NCBI RefSeq assembly: GCF_009830945.1
Contig: NZ_VWVV01000039.1
Location: 1 to 53,229 of the forward strand
Source: Nocardiopsis sp. FR4
GTDB lineage: Bacteria > Actinomycetota > Actinomycetes > Streptosporangiales > Streptosporangiaceae
Length of the DNA: 53,229 nucleotides
Direction of reading: 5' to 3'
The notes under the pieces were generated by a model. The model made no database searches, was not told the DNA's origin, and saw only the letters and a list, made by a program, of their open reading frames with translations. Position numbers and translations under genes: made by a program. Positions 23,807-32,290 of this stretch are shown here, in pieces; positions within the stretch are counted from its first letter, which is position 1, and each line of letters begins with the position of its first letter.

Positions 23807-24469
23807 ATGCGCGATACCTACCACGAGGACCTTGACAGCCTGAGTGAACGCCTGGTCGAGATGACCCGGCTCGCCCGGCACGCCGTCGCTCGTGCCACGA
23901 CTGCGCTGCTGGACAGTGACCTGGACGCGGCCCAGGAGGTCATCTCCGGGGACGAGGCGATCAACCGCCTGGACCAGGAGATCGAGGACACCGCCTTCAG
24001 CCTGATGGCGCGGCAGCAGCCCGTCGCCTCCGACCTGCGGACCATCATCACCTCTCTGTACATGCGCGGTGACCTGGAGCGGATGGGCGACCACGCCGTC
24101 CACCTGGCCAAGATCGCGCGGCGGCGCCACCCGGACTCGGCGATCCCCAAGCCGGTGCGGTCGATCGTGCTGGAGATGGGGCACCAGGCCGAACTGCTGG
24201 TGACCAAGGCGGGCGAGGTCATCACCGAGCGGGACCCGGACACCGCGCTGGAGCTGGACAAGGACGACGACACGATGGACCGGCTGCGGCGCAAGCTGCT
24301 GCAGCGCATCCTCTCCCCGGGCTGGGAGTACGGGGTGGAGGCCACCATGGACGTGACCCTGGTGGGCCGGTTCTACGAACGCTTCGGTGACCACGCGGTG
24401 CACGTCGCCGACAACCTCGTCTACATGGTGACGGGCGAGAAGCGCGAGGATTACGACCCCGAGGGCTGA
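23807..24469 (+). CDS. phoU: Phosphate signalling protein PhoU
   Basis: 220 residues forming two PhoU three-helix repeats. Metal-binding signatures are visible as 'SDLRTIITSLYMRGDLERMGDHA' (cited in part: 'YMRGDLERMGDHAVHL') and 'GRFYERFGDHAVHVADN'. PhoU couples the Pst transporter to the PhoR kinase and restrains the phosphate response. ATG 23807 is preceded by GGGAG with a seven-base spacing. It stands opposite phoR-phoP, so all three genes form one control module. Confidence 0.95.
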   Translation: MRDTYHEDLDSLSERLVEMTRLARHAVARATTALLDSDLDAAQEVISGDEAINRLDQEIEDTAFSLMARQQPVASDLRTIITSLYMRGDLERMGDHAVHLAKIARRRHPDSAIPKPVRSIVLEMGHQAELLVTKAGEVITERDPDTALELDKDDDTMDRLRRKLLQRILSPGWEYGVEATMDVTLVGRFYERFGDHAVHVADNLVYMVTGEKREDYDPEG

Positions 24470-24861
24470 CCGCGCGGGTCGGAGGCGGGAGCCGCCCCCG
24501 CGTCGGGGCCCGGCCCCGGCGCGGGGCGCCCCGCGGGGTGGCCCGCGCCGTTCGGGGCCGTACCGGCCGGTTTCGGGCCTGGTCCGGACGGTGGCGTCCG
24601 GGACCCGTTCCGGGCCGGGAGGGCCGACGTGAGATCGGTCGCCCGGGGGTCTGGTATACGCCACACCCAGCGCTACGTCGACGCGCGCGAGAACGCCCGG
24701 CGGAAGGCCTCGCGATGCCGTGCGGCGAAGCCGCGCAAGCCCTCTCATGCAGGGTCTGACCAGGCACGCGGCGACCGTCGGGTACACTTTGTCAAGCCCT
24801 AAAAAGTGTGGCCTGACCTGCGTGTTCGCAAACCTAATAGGTACGTTAAGTCACAGATTCG
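24470..24861. other. Intergenic region between phoU and carD
   Basis: I find no gene in these roughly 390 bases. The left half is extremely GC-rich and includes the 16-bp palindrome CGCGGGGCGCCCCGCG (24520-24535) and a smaller GGCGGG/GCCGCC repeat, a plausible end for the phoU transcript. The right half is AT-richer and holds an inverted repeat ACACTTT (24784-24790)/AAAGTGT (24803-24809) upstream of the carD promoter. Confidence 0.5.
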
Positions 24862-24870
24862 TGGTATCCT
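24862..24870 (+). promoter_or_regulatory. Extended -10 of the carD promoter
   Basis: TGGTATCCT fits TG-N-TATnnT, an extended -10, 27 bp before the carD ATG. The region upstream (24810-24860) is markedly AT-rich for this genome. I see no good -35, consistent with an extended -10 promoter. Confidence 0.45.
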
Positions 24871-24897
24871 TGTGGTAGCGGAAGGGGTACCTGTCAC

Positions 24898-25380
24898 ATG
24901 GCTTTCAAGGTCGGCGACACTGTTGTCTACCCCCATCATGGGGCTGCTCGTATTGAAGCGATCGAGACTCGCACCATTAAGGGCGAGGACAGAACCTACC
25001 TCGTTCTGAGGGTTGACAAGGGCGATCTGACGGTGCGCGTGCCCGCCGCCAACGCCGAGGATGTCGGGGTTCGTGACGTGGTGGGGCAGGAGGGCCTGGA
25101 CAAGGTCTTCGAGGTGCTGCGCGCGCCGCACACCGAAGAGCCCACCAACTGGTCCAGGCGCTACAAGGCCAACCTGGAGAAACTGGCGTCGGGCGACGTC
25201 AACAAGGTCGCCGAGGTCGTTCGGGACCTGTGGCGCCGGGACAAGGAGCGCGGGCTGTCCGCCGGTGAGAAGCGGATGCTCGCCAAGGCCCGGCAGATCC
25301 TCGTCAGCGAGCTCGCCCTCGCCGAAAAGACCAACGAGGACAAGGCCGAAGCCCTCCTCGACGAGGTTCTCACGAACTGA
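24898..25380 (+). CDS. carD: RNA polymerase-binding regulator CarD
   Basis: 160 residues. The N-terminal Tudor-like RNA-polymerase interaction domain (about 1-60) begins 'FKVGDTVVYPHHGAARIEAIE'-like (cited in part: 'DTVVYPHHGAARI'); the helical DNA-binding domain contains 'NWSRRYKANLEKLASGDVNK' and 'VVRDLWRRDKERGLSAGEKR'. The Trp in 'NWSRRY'/'DLWRR' region is used to stabilise open complexes in studied homologues. Essential and growth-linked in mycobacteria. Followed by ispF after 26 bp, so probably one mRNA. Confidence 0.96.
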   Translation: MAFKVGDTVVYPHHGAARIEAIETRTIKGEDRTYLVLRVDKGDLTVRVPAANAEDVGVRDVVGQEGLDKVFEVLRAPHTEEPTNWSRRYKANLEKLASGDVNKVAEVVRDLWRRDKERGLSAGEKRMLAKARQILVSELALAEKTNEDKAEALLDEVLTN

Positions 25381-25406
25381 AGTCAGGTCTGGGAATCACG
25401 TAATTC

Positions 25407-25886
25407 ATGACGAAAATGCCTCGGGTGGGCGTCGGAACAGACGTCCACCCGTTTTCTCCTGAACGCACACTTTTTCTCGCCGGTTTGGAATGGCCGGGAG
25501 AACAGGGTGTCAGCGGTCATTCCGATGGTGATGTCGCCGCCCACGCGGCCTGCGACGCGCTGTTGTCGGCGTGCGGGCTGGGGGACCTCGGGTCCAACTT
25601 CGGCACCTCGGACCCGCGCTGGAAGGGCGCCTCCGGGGCCGCCCTGCTCACCGAGACCGTCGCGCGCGTGCGCGCGGCCGGTTTCGAGGTCGGCAACGTG
25701 GCCATCCAGATCATCAGCAACCGGCCCAGGTTCGCCCCGAGGCGGGCGGAGGCCGAGAAGACCCTCTCCGGGATCGTGGGAGCGCCCGTGAGCGTGTCGG
25801 CGACCACGACCGACGGGCTGGGCCTCACCGGACGAGGAGAGGGCATCGCGGCCGTCGCCACGGCCCTGTGCGCCCCCGTCGGCTGA
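25407..25886 (+). CDS. ispF: 2-C-methyl-D-erythritol 2,4-cyclodiphosphate synthase
   Basis: 159 residues. The metal-binding 'GTDVHPFSPERTLFLAG' (Asp and His), 'GHSDGDVAAHAACDALL' and the C-terminal 'SVSATTTDGLGLTGRGEGIAA' are all present. IspF forms the cyclic diphosphate in the methylerythritol phosphate isoprenoid route. It directly follows carD; the cytidylyltransferase gene ispD, often beside it in actinobacteria, is not in this interval and must be elsewhere. Confidence 0.96.
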   Translation: MTKMPRVGVGTDVHPFSPERTLFLAGLEWPGEQGVSGHSDGDVAAHAACDALLSACGLGDLGSNFGTSDPRWKGASGAALLTETVARVRAAGFEVGNVAIQIISNRPRFAPRRAEAEKTLSGIVGAPVSVSATTTDGLGLTGRGEGIAAVATALCAPVG

Positions 25887-25897
25887 CGTTTCACTCC

Positions 25898-25943
25898 ACG
25901 CCGCCCGGCCCCCCGCTCCAGGACGCGGAGGGCCGGGCGGCGT
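25898..25943. terminator. Bidirectional terminator after ispF
   Basis: A perfect 13-bp stem (25898-25910 with 25931-25943) encloses a smaller nested CCGC/GCGG hairpin. It lies between the convergent ends of ispF and the DUF2637-like gene. Confidence 0.7.
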
Positions 25944-25992
25944 GCGTGCACGGCCCGCCCGCCGGCCCGGGGGCGCGGGAACCGGTTCCGGC

Positions 25993-27771
25993 TCACTCGT
26001 CGGGCCGGAGCGGCTCACTGCGGACGCGGCGCGAGGGCGGGCCCGACACGAAGTCCGGCATCGGCGGCCGGGGCGGCTTGAGCACCATGGGGCGCTTCTC
26101 CAGCTGGGGCCCGTGCCGCCGCGGGTCGGACTCCTCCCGCGGCCCGGCCGTGGGGTCGGGATCGGAGCCACGGGTCTCGTCCGGGGCCGCGTCGGCCCGG
26201 GGGAGCGCCTCCGGCTCCGGCAGGGGATCGGCGTCCGTCTCCGGTTCCTCCGGGACGGCGGTCGGGGCCGTCCCCGCCCCGATCCGCTCCCCGGGTTTCC
26301 CGTGCTCCACGGGCTCGTCCGAGGGGCGCGCGGCGCCCGGGGGGACGTTTCCGACCCGGAGGGCGGCGCGCACGTCGGCGCCCGCGTCGTGGTCCAGGAC
26401 GGGGGCCGGGTCCGGTTCGCGCTCCTCCTCGGGGGAGGGTGTGTCCTCCGGCGGTGTCCACACCGGGGGCACGTAGTCCGCCAGGGCGCGGTTGACCGCC
26501 TCGGAGTCGTCCTCGGGCGGTTCCCAGAGCGGGGTGTCCGGGAGGTCCGCCGCAGGCTCCCGCAGCCCCTCGGACCCCTCGGCACTCTCGGGCTCCGTGC
26601 GGTACTCCGGGGCGACGGCGGACGGCGCGTCGGTGCCGGTCCGGGTGCGCGTCAGCGGTTCCCGGGCCGCCTCCGGTCCGGGTGCGGCCGCCTCCTCCGG
26701 TCCGGCCGGGGCGACGGGCACCCCGGCGACCGCCGGTGCGTCGGCCTCGTCCGAGACCGGATCGCCGTAGGGGGGCTCGTGCACGAAGCCCTCGTCGGCC
26801 AGGTGGTCCGGCACCGCCACGACCGGCTCCGCCTCGGGCCCGGCGGCGGTGGGCGCCGCCGCGCCGGGCACCACCGGGGCCTGCTCGACGGCACGCCTGA
26901 TCGGGTTGTGCCCCGTCCGGGAGCGCCGGGGCAGGGCGGCGGCCGACGCGGCGGCCTCCGCGGCCGTCCCCGGCTCCGGCGCGGCCCCGCCCTCCGGGAG
27001 GTTCCGGTCCCGCTCCGGGTCCTCGGGGACGCCGTCGGGGACCGCCGTGAACGCCTCAGTGTCGGTGGCGTCCTCGTCGGGGCCGTCGGCGGTGCCCGTC
27101 CGCGGTCCCTCCCGGTCCGTCTCCCCGTCGGTCCCCAGGCTCAGCAGCCGGGTCGTGAGCTCCTCCCGGTCGTCCTCCGGCGCGGGCGCTCGGGCCCGGT
27201 CGCCCGTACCCGTCGGCGGGACCGCGGAGCGGGTGTGGAGCACCGTGGTGGGGTCGTTCGCCGGCCGCGGCCGCGCGTACGGTTCCCGCCCGCGCCCGCG
27301 CCCGCGCATGTGCGCGCGCAGGCTCATCCAGAGCAGGAGGGCCACGAGCAGCGCGGCGAGCGGCGCCACCGCCACGATCACGTTCGCGACGCCCTGGTTC
27401 ATCCTCTCGACGAGTCCCAGGTGGCTCAGCAGCATCGCGAGGGCGGCGAACAGGACCAGGGACGGGATCAGGACGAGGTCGACCCAGAAGCGCTCGCGCG
27501 GGTGCGCTCCGCGCAGCAGGTAGCTCACCCAGCACGCCATGATCAGCAGCAGGGTGTAGGTCACCGGGAACACGTGGGCGAGGAGGCTGCCCTCGTGCCC
27601 GCCGTACTCGGCGAGCTGGTAGATGCCGTTGTAGGAGATGACGAGGGCGCACAGCGCGATGACGCCGACGAACAGGGCGCCACCGACGGGAGCACCGGCT
27701 CCCGCGCCGCGACCTGCTGCGGGCCGACCGCTCCGTGTCCTTGACTCGGGGGCGTTGTTGTAAGGGGCCAT
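25993..27771 (-). CDS. DUF2637-like membrane protein with long disordered tail
   Basis: 592 residues in two very different parts. The first 155 contain four hydrophobic segments ('ALFVGVIALCALVISYNGIY', 'VFPVTYTLLLIMACWVSYLL', 'LVLIPSLVLFAALAMLL', 'VIVAVAPLAALLVALLLWM') in the order of DUF2637 proteins. The remaining 430 are rich in Pro, Glu, Asp, Ala and Arg without predicted structure, presumably cytoplasmic. DUF2637 proteins are often near conjugation or SpdB-like genes, but no such genes are here. The start is ATG 27771, divergent from cysS. Function unknown; family assignment moderate. Confidence 0.6.
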   Translation of the reverse strand: MAPYNNAPESRTRSGRPAAGRGAGAGAPVGGALFVGVIALCALVISYNGIYQLAEYGGHEGSLLAHVFPVTYTLLLIMACWVSYLLRGAHPRERFWVDLVLIPSLVLFAALAMLLSHLGLVERMNQGVANVIVAVAPLAALLVALLLWMSLRAHMRGRGRGREPYARPRPANDPTTVLHTRSAVPPTGTGDRARAPAPEDDREELTTRLLSLGTDGETDREGPRTGTADGPDEDATDTEAFTAVPDGVPEDPERDRNLPEGGAAPEPGTAAEAAASAAALPRRSRTGHNPIRRAVEQAPVVPGAAAPTAAGPEAEPVVAVPDHLADEGFVHEPPYGDPVSDEADAPAVAGVPVAPAGPEEAAAPGPEAAREPLTRTRTGTDAPSAVAPEYRTEPESAEGSEGLREPAADLPDTPLWEPPEDDSEAVNRALADYVPPVWTPPEDTPSPEEEREPDPAPVLDHDAGADVRAALRVGNVPPGAARPSDEPVEHGKPGERIGAGTAPTAVPEEPETDADPLPEPEALPRADAAPDETRGSDPDPTAGPREESDPRRHGPQLEKRPMVLKPPRPPMPDFVSGPPSRRVRSEPLRPDE

Positions 27772-28063
27772 CGCCTTCGCAGCGTAGTCGAGGCGAGGCC
27801 GCGAACACGAGATTCCGGATGATTGTGGTCGCTTCCCGACGCGCCACCCCGGGGGTGTTCTGTGGTGTTCTGTCGGAATATGCAGGATGTGGTGACGCGG
27901 CGTCCGCTGAGGACGCAGTTCCGGAACGGGGAAACACCCGTGTCGCGTACCCGAATACGGCTAATCACATATCCGCACTTGAGGATGTCCGAGAAGGCGG
28001 CGAAGGGGTTGTGCGCCCGGGCGGCGGCCCTGGTTTGTGACGTGTGAGTGAGGGGAAAGAGGA

Positions 28064-28069
28064 TAGGCT
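28064..28069 (+). promoter_or_regulatory. -10 element TAGGCT of cysS
   Basis: TAGGCT ends seven bases before GTG 28077, so cysS is probably leaderless. The 305-bp space back to the divergent gene at 27771 contains no gene. I looked for a T-box (specifier stem and T-box bulge) and saw none, which agrees with a leaderless transcript. Confidence 0.5.
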
Positions 28070-28076
28070 TGACAGC

Positions 28077-29477
28077 GTGAGTCTGCGCTTCTATGACACC
28101 AGTGCCCGACAGGTCCGCGAGTTCGTCCCGCTGCGGGAGGGGACCGCCTCCCTGTACCTGTGTGGTGCCACGGTGCAGGCACCTCCGCACATCGGACACA
28201 TCCGCTCCGGGGTGAACTTCGACATCCTGCGCCGCTGGTTGACCCACCTGGGGTATGAGGTCACCTTCTGCCGCAACGTCACCGACATCGACGACAAGAT
28301 CATCCGGGTGGCGGCCGAGGAGGGCGTGCCCTGGTGGCAGGTCAGCGAACGCAACCAGCGCGCCTTCACACAGGCCTACGAGACCCTGGGCTGCCTGCCG
28401 CCCACCGTCGAGCCCCGGGCCACCGGACACGTGCCCGAGATGATCGACCTCATGCGCCGCCTCACCGACGCGGGCCACGCCTACGCCGCCGGTGACGGCT
28501 CCGGCGACGTCTACTTCGACGTGCGCTCCTACCCGCCCTACGGCGGGTTGTCCAACCAGCGCCTGGACCAGGTCATGGAGTCGGAGGACACCGACCCGGG
28601 CCGGGGCAAGCGCGACCCCCGCGACTTCGCCCTCTGGAAGGGCGCCAAGCCGGGCGAGCCCAGCTGGGACACCCCTTGGGGACGCGGGCGCCCGGGCTGG
28701 CACCTGGAGTGCTCGGCCATGGCCACCAAGTACCTGGGACCCAGCTTCGACATCCACGGCGGCGGCCTGGACCTGGTCTTCCCGCACCACGAGAACGAGC
28801 TCGCCCAGTCACGCGCCGCCGGTGACGGCTTCGCCCAGTACTGGCTGCACAACGGGCTGCTCGCCGTGGGCGGCGAGAAGATGAGCAAGTCCCTGGGCAA
28901 CTCCCTGCTCATCCCGCAGATGGTGCGCAAGGTCCGCCCGGTCGAGCTGCGCTACTACCTCGGCCAGGTGCACTACCGCTCGGTCATCGACTACTCCGAC
29001 GCGGCCCTGCGCGAGGCGGCCACCGCCTACCAGCGCATCGAGGGCTTCCTCACCCGGACCGCGGAGGTGCTGGGGGAGGTCCTCCCCGCCGCCGACGTGC
29101 CCGCCGAGTTCGCCTCCGCGCTCAACGACGACCTCGGGGTCTCCCAGGCCCTGGCCGTCGTGCACGGCCACGTGCGCGAGGGCAACACGGCCCTGGCCGC
29201 CGGGGGCAAGGAGCAGGCCGCCGAGATCGCCGGTGAGCTGCGCACCATGCTCGGCGTCCTGGGCCTGGACCCGCTCAGCGAGCAGTGGGCCACCGGCGAG
29301 CATGGGTTGCGCGAGGTCGTGGACGCCCTGGTGGCGGTGGCCTTGGAGCAGCGGCAGGCGGCCCGCGGACGCAAGGACTACGCGGCGGCCGACGCGATCC
29401 GCGACCAGCTCGCCGAGGCGGGCATCGTGGTCGAGGACACCCCGCAGGGCCCCCGCTGGGACCTGCGCCGCGGCTGA
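28077..29477 (+). CDS. cysS: Cysteinyl-tRNA synthetase
   Basis: 466 residues. Class I signatures 'PPHIGHIRSG' and 'GEKMSKSLGNS' bracket the catalytic domain. Zinc ligands are supplied by Cys in 'LYLCGATVQ', Cys in 'HLECSAMA' and the 'HHENE' segment. The C-terminal DALR-type domain ends 'GIVVEDTPQGPRWDLRRG'. It charges tRNA-Cys in the cytoplasm. I chose GTG 28077 ('VSLRFYDTS') because the -10 element sits directly before it; the frame continues 11 codons upstream. rlmB follows after 133 bp. Confidence 0.96.
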   Translation: MSLRFYDTSARQVREFVPLREGTASLYLCGATVQAPPHIGHIRSGVNFDILRRWLTHLGYEVTFCRNVTDIDDKIIRVAAEEGVPWWQVSERNQRAFTQAYETLGCLPPTVEPRATGHVPEMIDLMRRLTDAGHAYAAGDGSGDVYFDVRSYPPYGGLSNQRLDQVMESEDTDPGRGKRDPRDFALWKGAKPGEPSWDTPWGRGRPGWHLECSAMATKYLGPSFDIHGGGLDLVFPHHENELAQSRAAGDGFAQYWLHNGLLAVGGEKMSKSLGNSLLIPQMVRKVRPVELRYYLGQVHYRSVIDYSDAALREAATAYQRIEGFLTRTAEVLGEVLPAADVPAEFASALNDDLGVSQALAVVHGHVREGNTALAAGGKEQAAEIAGELRTMLGVLGLDPLSEQWATGEHGLREVVDALVAVALEQRQAARGRKDYAAADAIRDQLAEAGIVVEDTPQGPRWDLRRG

Positions 29478-29505
29478 TCCGACACGCGCGGTGGCGCGGC
29501 GGCGA

Positions 29506-29511
29506 TAGGCT
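29506..29511 (+). promoter_or_regulatory. -10 element TAGGCT upstream of rlmB
   Basis: TAGGCT lies 99 bp before the rlmB ATG, so unlike the other copies it would give a leader of roughly 90 bases. An in-frame TTG at 29518 sits at the predicted transcript start, but the ATG at 29611 has the ribosome site. Confidence 0.35.
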
Positions 29512-29610
29512 GGGAGTTTGCCGCCGCGCTCACGCCGGTCGGCGACATTCCACCAGCCGGACGCCCCGAGCCTCCGGCATGCTCGCGATACGTACGGGGA
29601 GGCGGCGACC

Positions 29611-30570
29611 ATGCCGGCGAAGAAGAGCAAGAAGGGTCCGACCAAGGGCAGCGGAGGCAAGGGCCGCCGTTCCCTGGAGGGCAAGAGCGGCACCCTGCCC
29701 GCCGAGCAGCGGCACTGGTACGACGGCAAGCAGCGGGCCAAGGCCGCCCGGCGCCCCGGCGCCGCTCCCTCCCGCGGCGGGGCGGGCTCCGACCGCCGCC
29801 GCCCGGACAGCTCCGAACTCCTGGTCGGACGCAACCCGGTGGTGGAGGCGCTGCGCGCGGGGATGCCCGCGAGCCGCCTGTTCCTGGCCAACAGCCTGGA
29901 CCCCGACGACCGCGTCAACGAGGCGGCCCGCCTCGCCGGTGAGCGCGGCATGGAGGTGCTGGAGGTGACCCGCGCCGAGCTCGACCGCCGCTGCGAGAGC
30001 AACGGCCAGCCCGGCGCCGCCCACCAGGGCATCGCCCTCCAGGTGCGCCCCTACCGGTACCGGATGCCGGAGGACCTTCTGGAGAGCGCGCTGGCCTCCG
30101 ACACCCCGCCGCTGATCGTCGCGCTGGACGGGGTGACCGACCCGCACAACCTGGGCGCGGTCGCGCGTTCGGCCGCCGCCTTCGGCGCGCACGGCCTGGT
30201 CATCCCCGAGCGCCGCTCGGCCGGGGTCACCATGACCGCCTGGAAGACCTCGGCGGGCACCCTGGCCCGGCTGCCCGTGGCCCAGGCCACCAACCTGACC
30301 CGGGCCCTGGAGGGCTTCAAGAAGGCCGGCCTGTTCGTCGTCGGCCTCGACGCCGGGGGCGACACCCCGGTCCCGGAGCTGGAGCTGGCCACCGGCCCCC
30401 TGGTCATCGTGGCGGGCTCGGAGGGGCGGGGCCTGTCCCGCCTGGTGCGCGAGACCTGCGACGTGGTCGCGGGCATCCCCATCAGCAACGCGGAGTCGCT
30501 CAACGCCTCCGTGGCCGCCGGGGTGGCCCTCTACGAGGTGGCCCGCCGCCGGTCCTCGGCCGCGCGGTAA
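29611..30570 (+). CDS. rlmB: 23S rRNA 2'-O-methyltransferase RlmB (SpoU family)
   Basis: 319 residues. A Lys/Arg-rich N-terminal extension (about 1-65) precedes the substrate-binding domain ('SSELLVGRNPVVEALRAG') and the knotted SPOUT catalytic domain with 'ALDGVTDPHNLGAVARSA', 'VAGSEGRGLSRLVRETCD' and 'NAESLNASVAAGVALYE'. RlmB methylates G2251 of 23S rRNA in E. coli; TrmH-type alternatives cannot be excluded. The start is ATG 29611 after GGGGAGG. Confidence 0.92.
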   Translation: MPAKKSKKGPTKGSGGKGRRSLEGKSGTLPAEQRHWYDGKQRAKAARRPGAAPSRGGAGSDRRRPDSSELLVGRNPVVEALRAGMPASRLFLANSLDPDDRVNEAARLAGERGMEVLEVTRAELDRRCESNGQPGAAHQGIALQVRPYRYRMPEDLLESALASDTPPLIVALDGVTDPHNLGAVARSAAAFGAHGLVIPERRSAGVTMTAWKTSAGTLARLPVAQATNLTRALEGFKKAGLFVVGLDAGGDTPVPELELATGPLVIVAGSEGRGLSRLVRETCDVVAGIPISNAESLNASVAAGVALYEVARRRSSAAR

Positions 30571-30592
30571 CGCGACCGCCGGCCGCCGCGTG

Positions 30593-30623
30593 GGCCGGGG
30601 CGGAGGAGTCCCCGCCTCCGGCC
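30593..30623 (+). terminator. Probable rlmB terminator
   Basis: GGCCGG-GGCGG (30593-30603) pairs with CCGCC-T-CCGGCC (30612-30623), an 11-bp stem with one bulged T and an eight-base loop, 22 bp after the rlmB stop. Confidence 0.5.
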
Positions 30624-30733
30624 GTCCTCCCCAGCACGTCCGACGGCGGCGGCCCGCCTGTTTCCCGCCCCGGCCCGGGGGTAGCTGGAGGGCTACGTCC
30701 GTGCTGTCCGCAGAGGAAGCGCAGGTGAAGGAC

Positions 30734-31045
30734 ATGTCGGCGGAAAGGACCAGGCCCCCCCTTCCCGACTACGAGGAACTGTCGCTCCAGGACCTGTCGG
30801 AGCGGGTGCGCTCACTGCCAGCGGAGCGGGTGCGTGAGCTGATCGCCTACGAGGAGAGCCACGCCGAGCGCATGGAGGTCCTGGAAGTCCTGGAGGACCG
30901 GCTCACCAAGCTTGAGGGCCGGAACGGGTTCCTCGGGGGCTCCGGCCCCGAGGGAGAAGCGGACCCCGACGGCCAGGAGCCCGACGCGGACGCGGTGCCC
31001 CACAGCGCGGAGCGCCCGCCCGACCGCGGTCCGGACCACTGTTGA
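30734..31045 (+). CDS. Small acidic helical protein, function unknown
   Basis: About 103 residues. 'PLPDYEELSLQDLSERVRSL' then 'RVRELIAYEESHAERMEVLEVLEDRL' form two amphipathic helices like those of small conserved actinomycete proteins with a 'YDELS...LLAYERAHANR' pattern; the C-terminus is acidic and Pro-rich. Alternative in-frame starts are GTG 30725, which is closer to GAGGAAG, and GTG 30701. The gene ends 16 bp before the topoisomerase gene, so they may be co-transcribed. Confidence 0.65.
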   Translation: MSAERTRPPLPDYEELSLQDLSERVRSLPAERVRELIAYEESHAERMEVLEVLEDRLTKLEGRNGFLGGSGPEGEADPDGQEPDADAVPHSAERPPDRGPDHC

Positions 31046-31061
31046 GCGGACGGGCCGGGAC

Positions 31062-32087
31062 ATGAGGCTGCGGCGCAGCGACCCCGCCGGGGCGGGGATC
31101 ACCCGGGTCCGGCGCGGGCGCGGCTTCCGCTACTACGGCCCCGGCGGCGAACCCGTCACCGACCCGGACGAGCTGCGGCGGATCAGGGAACTCGTCGTGC
31201 CGCCCGGCTGGAACGACGTGTGGATCTGCGCGTCACCGGAGGGCCACATCCAGGCGTGCGGCACCGACGACGCGGGCCGGCGCCAGTACCTCTACCACCC
31301 CGAGTGGCGGCGCAGGAGCGACGAGGCCAAGTACGACAGCATGCTCGACTTCGCCGCGCTGCTGCCCGAGGTCAGGGAGACGGTGGCCGCCCACATGGGC
31401 CTGCGCGGACTGGTGCGCGAACGCGTCCTGGCCGCGGCGGTCCGGCTGGTCGACCTCGGCTTCCTCCGCGCGGGCGGGGAGGCCTACGCGGCCCGCAACG
31501 ACTCCTACGGGGTGGCGACCCTCCTGCGCGAGCACGTCCACCGCAGTCGCGGCACGGTCGTGTTCGAGTTCCGGGGCAAGTCGGGCCGCGAGCACCGCGT
31601 CGAGTGCTCCGAGCCCGAGGTCTGCCGGGTGGTCGCCGCACTGCAGCGGGCCCGCTCACCGGGGCAGGACCTGTTCGCCTACCGCGTCGGCGACGGCTGG
31701 CACGACGTGAACACCGACGACCTCAACGCCTACCTGCGGGAGGTCTGCGGCGAGGAGCACACGGTCAAGGAGTTCCGCACATGGCACGCGACGGTCCTGG
31801 CCGCCGTGGGCGTGGCGGTGGCCGTGCCCGCCGACGACGAGCGGGCCCGCGCCAGGCTGAAGGCCCACGTGGTCCGCGAGGTGGCCGACTACCTGGGCAA
31901 CACCGAGGCGGTGGCCCGGGAGTCCTACGTCGACCCGCGGGTCTTCCGCCTGTACGAGCGCGGCGTGACGATCGCCGACTCCCTGCCGGACCTGGGCGAG
32001 GGCGCGACGGCCCCGGGGGAGCTCGCCACCCGGGGCGGGGTGGAGGAGGCCGTGCTGCGCATGCTGCGCGAGCACGGCGACGCCTGA
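31062..32087 (+). CDS. DNA topoisomerase IB (poxvirus/bacterial type)
   Basis: 341 residues. The N-terminal domain has 'GFRYYGPGGEPVTDPDELRR' and 'PPGWNDVWIC'. The catalytic domain holds 'FEFRGKSGREH' (Lys173), 'TVKEFRTWHAT' (Arg239, His242) and the nucleophile Tyr289 in 'ARESYVDPRVF'. All catalytic residues of the type IB family are present, so the enzyme should nick and reseal DNA through a 3'-phosphotyrosine. The start is ATG 31062; the frame is open upstream, but that part overlaps the small gene. tRNA-Thr follows 112 bp downstream. Confidence 0.93.
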   Translation: MRLRRSDPAGAGITRVRRGRGFRYYGPGGEPVTDPDELRRIRELVVPPGWNDVWICASPEGHIQACGTDDAGRRQYLYHPEWRRRSDEAKYDSMLDFAALLPEVRETVAAHMGLRGLVRERVLAAAVRLVDLGFLRAGGEAYAARNDSYGVATLLREHVHRSRGTVVFEFRGKSGREHRVECSEPEVCRVVAALQRARSPGQDLFAYRVGDGWHDVNTDDLNAYLREVCGEEHTVKEFRTWHATVLAAVGVAVAVPADDERARARLKAHVVREVADYLGNTEAVARESYVDPRVFRLYERGVTIADSLPDLGEGATAPGELATRGGVEEAVLRMLREHGDA

Positions 32088-32199
32088 CCCGTCCCGGGGC
32101 GGACACGTTCCGCGTGCGGGGAGTATCCGAGTAGGCCCGGCGGGCTCTGAACCGGTACCATTTCGGAGGACGCAGCCGGGACCACGGTCACGGCGGCCC

Positions 32200-32272
32200 G
32201 CCAGCGTAGCTCAATCGGCAGAGCAATCGCCTTGTAAGCGATAGGTTAGGGGTTCGATTCCCCTCGCTGGCT
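32200..32272 (+). tRNA. tRNA-Thr (anticodon TGT)
   Basis: A complete 73-base cloverleaf: acceptor GCCAGCG (32200-32206) with CGCTGGC (32265-32271) and discriminator T; anticodon stem ATCGC/GCGAT enclosing CTTGTAA with TGT at 32233-32235; T-arm AGGGG-TTCGATT-CCCCT. CCA is not encoded. A degenerate copy of its 3' end lies at 35084. Confidence 0.96.
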
Positions 32273-32290
32273 CTCAACTGGCCTGACCTG
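32249..32290 (+). repeat. att-like direct repeat, tRNA-side copy
   Basis: This segment spans the T-arm, 3' acceptor strand and 18 bases of downstream flank of tRNA-Thr. It matches 35084-35125 at 35 of 42 positions without gaps, including an identical CGATTCCCCTCG core. tRNA 3' ends are common integration targets, and the repeat extends past the tRNA, which simple tRNA homology would not explain. Confidence 0.6.

Noticed and set aside
27772..28076. T-box riboswitch upstream of cysS
   Set aside because: No specifier stem, conserved T-box bulge or terminator/antiterminator pair is visible, and the -10 element lies immediately before the start codon.
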